Origin: JAYODZ01 sp965660195
GTDB taxonomy: Bacteria > Pseudomonadota > Alphaproteobacteria > RS24
DNA: 6,904 nucleotides
Direction of reading: 5' to 3'
Assembly: GCA_965660195.1 (NCBI GenBank)
Contig: CBFHZM010000081.1
Coordinates: 1 to 6,904, forward strand
The translations under genes and the position numbers were made by a program. The notes beneath the pieces were generated by a model that worked only from the letters and a program-made list of their open reading frames with translations, was not told the origin of the DNA and did no database searches. Shown in pieces: positions 6,408 to 6,904 of this stretch; the stretch's first letter is position 1, and each line of letters starts with the position of its first letter.

Positions 6408-6904
6408 ATGACAGTTTGGAGGTTTCTTCGTCAGCAATCGCCTTTTCTGGGGTTCGGGTTTTTATGTTTTGCGCTGAGTAATTTTGGGCAGACATTTTTT
6501 ATCGCTCTGTATAATGAGGAAATTCGCGCAAGTTTCGATCTGTCGCAAAGTGCCTTTGGCGGCCTTTATGGCGCCGTTACTCTGCTTAGTGCTCTAGTGT
6601 TCTTCTACTCGGGTAAATTGATCGACGATTGGCCGTTGTACGCTTTCGTCGCGCTGACGGTCGCAGGCTTGGTGGTGGCGGCGATTGCTATGGCTTTCAG
6701 CTATCATATATGGACCTTGGTCTTGGCGCTGTTTTTGTTGCGTCATTTTGGTCAAGGGTTGAGCACGCATATTGGCATGACGTCGGTATCGCGGTCGTAT
6801 GCTAACCATCGCGGGGTTGCGGTCTCGGTCAGTCAGCTGGGTTTGCCGTTTGGTGAGAGCATTATGCCGGTTATCGCTATCGCTCTGATGGTGTGGCTGG
6901 GCTG
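6408..6904 (+). CDS. MFS transporter, N-terminal 165 codons (3' end outside window)
   Basis: Predicted inner-membrane major facilitator superfamily transporter, open to the right edge. The visible part begins MTVWRFLRQQ and contains about five hydrophobic segments: roughly 12-35 (TM1), 48-68 (TM2), 77-97 (TM3), 100-118 (TM4) and 138-164 (TM5). Between TM2 and TM3 lies GKLIDDWPLYAF, a degenerate form of MFS motif A (G and D kept, the usual Arg replaced). TM4 continues into LRHFGQGLSTHIGMT, and the next helix starts HRGVAVSVSQLG followed by PFGESIMP, a pattern I associate with a bacterial MFS subgroup of unknown substrate. Residue 165 is the last complete codon. It follows the small Cys/His protein gene by 8 bases on the same strand and diverges from the CoA transferase gene, so uptake of a carboxylate used by that enzyme is possible but unproven. 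Confidence 0.88.
   Translation, partial: MTVWRFLRQQSPFLGFGFLCFALSNFGQTFFIALYNEEIRASFDLSQSAFGGLYGAVTLLSALVFFYSGKLIDDWPLYAFVALTVAGLVVAAIAMAFSYHIWTLVLALFLLRHFGQGLSTHIGMTSVSRSYANHRGVAVSVSQLGLPFGESIMPVIAIALMVWLG

Overview
The window looks like a piece of an alphaproteobacterial chromosome of moderate GC content. Four things point that way: an alphaproteobacterial-style ThrRS, the yidD-thrS pairing, a CaiB-type CoA transferase, and a marked scarcity of the CcrM methylation site GANTC. I counted 6 GANTC sites by eye where roughly 27 would be expected by chance. Genus cannot be read from the sequence. Coding density is very high: no gap exceeds about 60 bases, and there are no RNA genes, insertion sequences, CRISPR arrays or long repeats.

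Layout. Bases 1-236 hold the 3' part of yidD (membrane protein insertion efficiency factor), which overlaps the start of thrS (threonyl-tRNA synthetase, 229-2148) by 8 bases. A secreted, probably outer-membrane beta-barrel protein of unknown function lies convergently (2145-2969, minus); its stop codon interlocks with the thrS stop in a single TTAA. A 60-base divergent gap follows. Next come a YdjA-type nitroreductase (3030-3605, plus) and, 40 bases later, a NorM-like MATE efflux transporter (3646-4995, plus), probably co-transcribed. The MATE gene ends inside the 3' end of a convergent CaiB/BaiF family class III CoA transferase (4973-6181, minus). Divergent from it, after a short gap, are a small Cys/His-rich protein (about 6220-6399, plus) and the first 165 codons of an MFS transporter (6408 to the window end, plus).

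How the genes may work together. yidD and thrS are housekeeping genes (membrane protein biogenesis and translation). Nitroreductase plus MATE could form a small detoxification unit, reducing and then exporting compounds; this is inference from adjacency. The CoA transferase diverges from the small-protein/MFS pair, an arrangement consistent with uptake of a carboxylic acid and its activation to a CoA thioester, but no substrate can be named.

I see no clear new multi-gene system. The items most worth a second look are the small C-x2-C...C-x2-H protein coupled to the MFS gene, the uncharacterised outer-membrane protein with a short tail beyond its last predicted strand that coincides with an inverted repeat, and the GANTC depletion.
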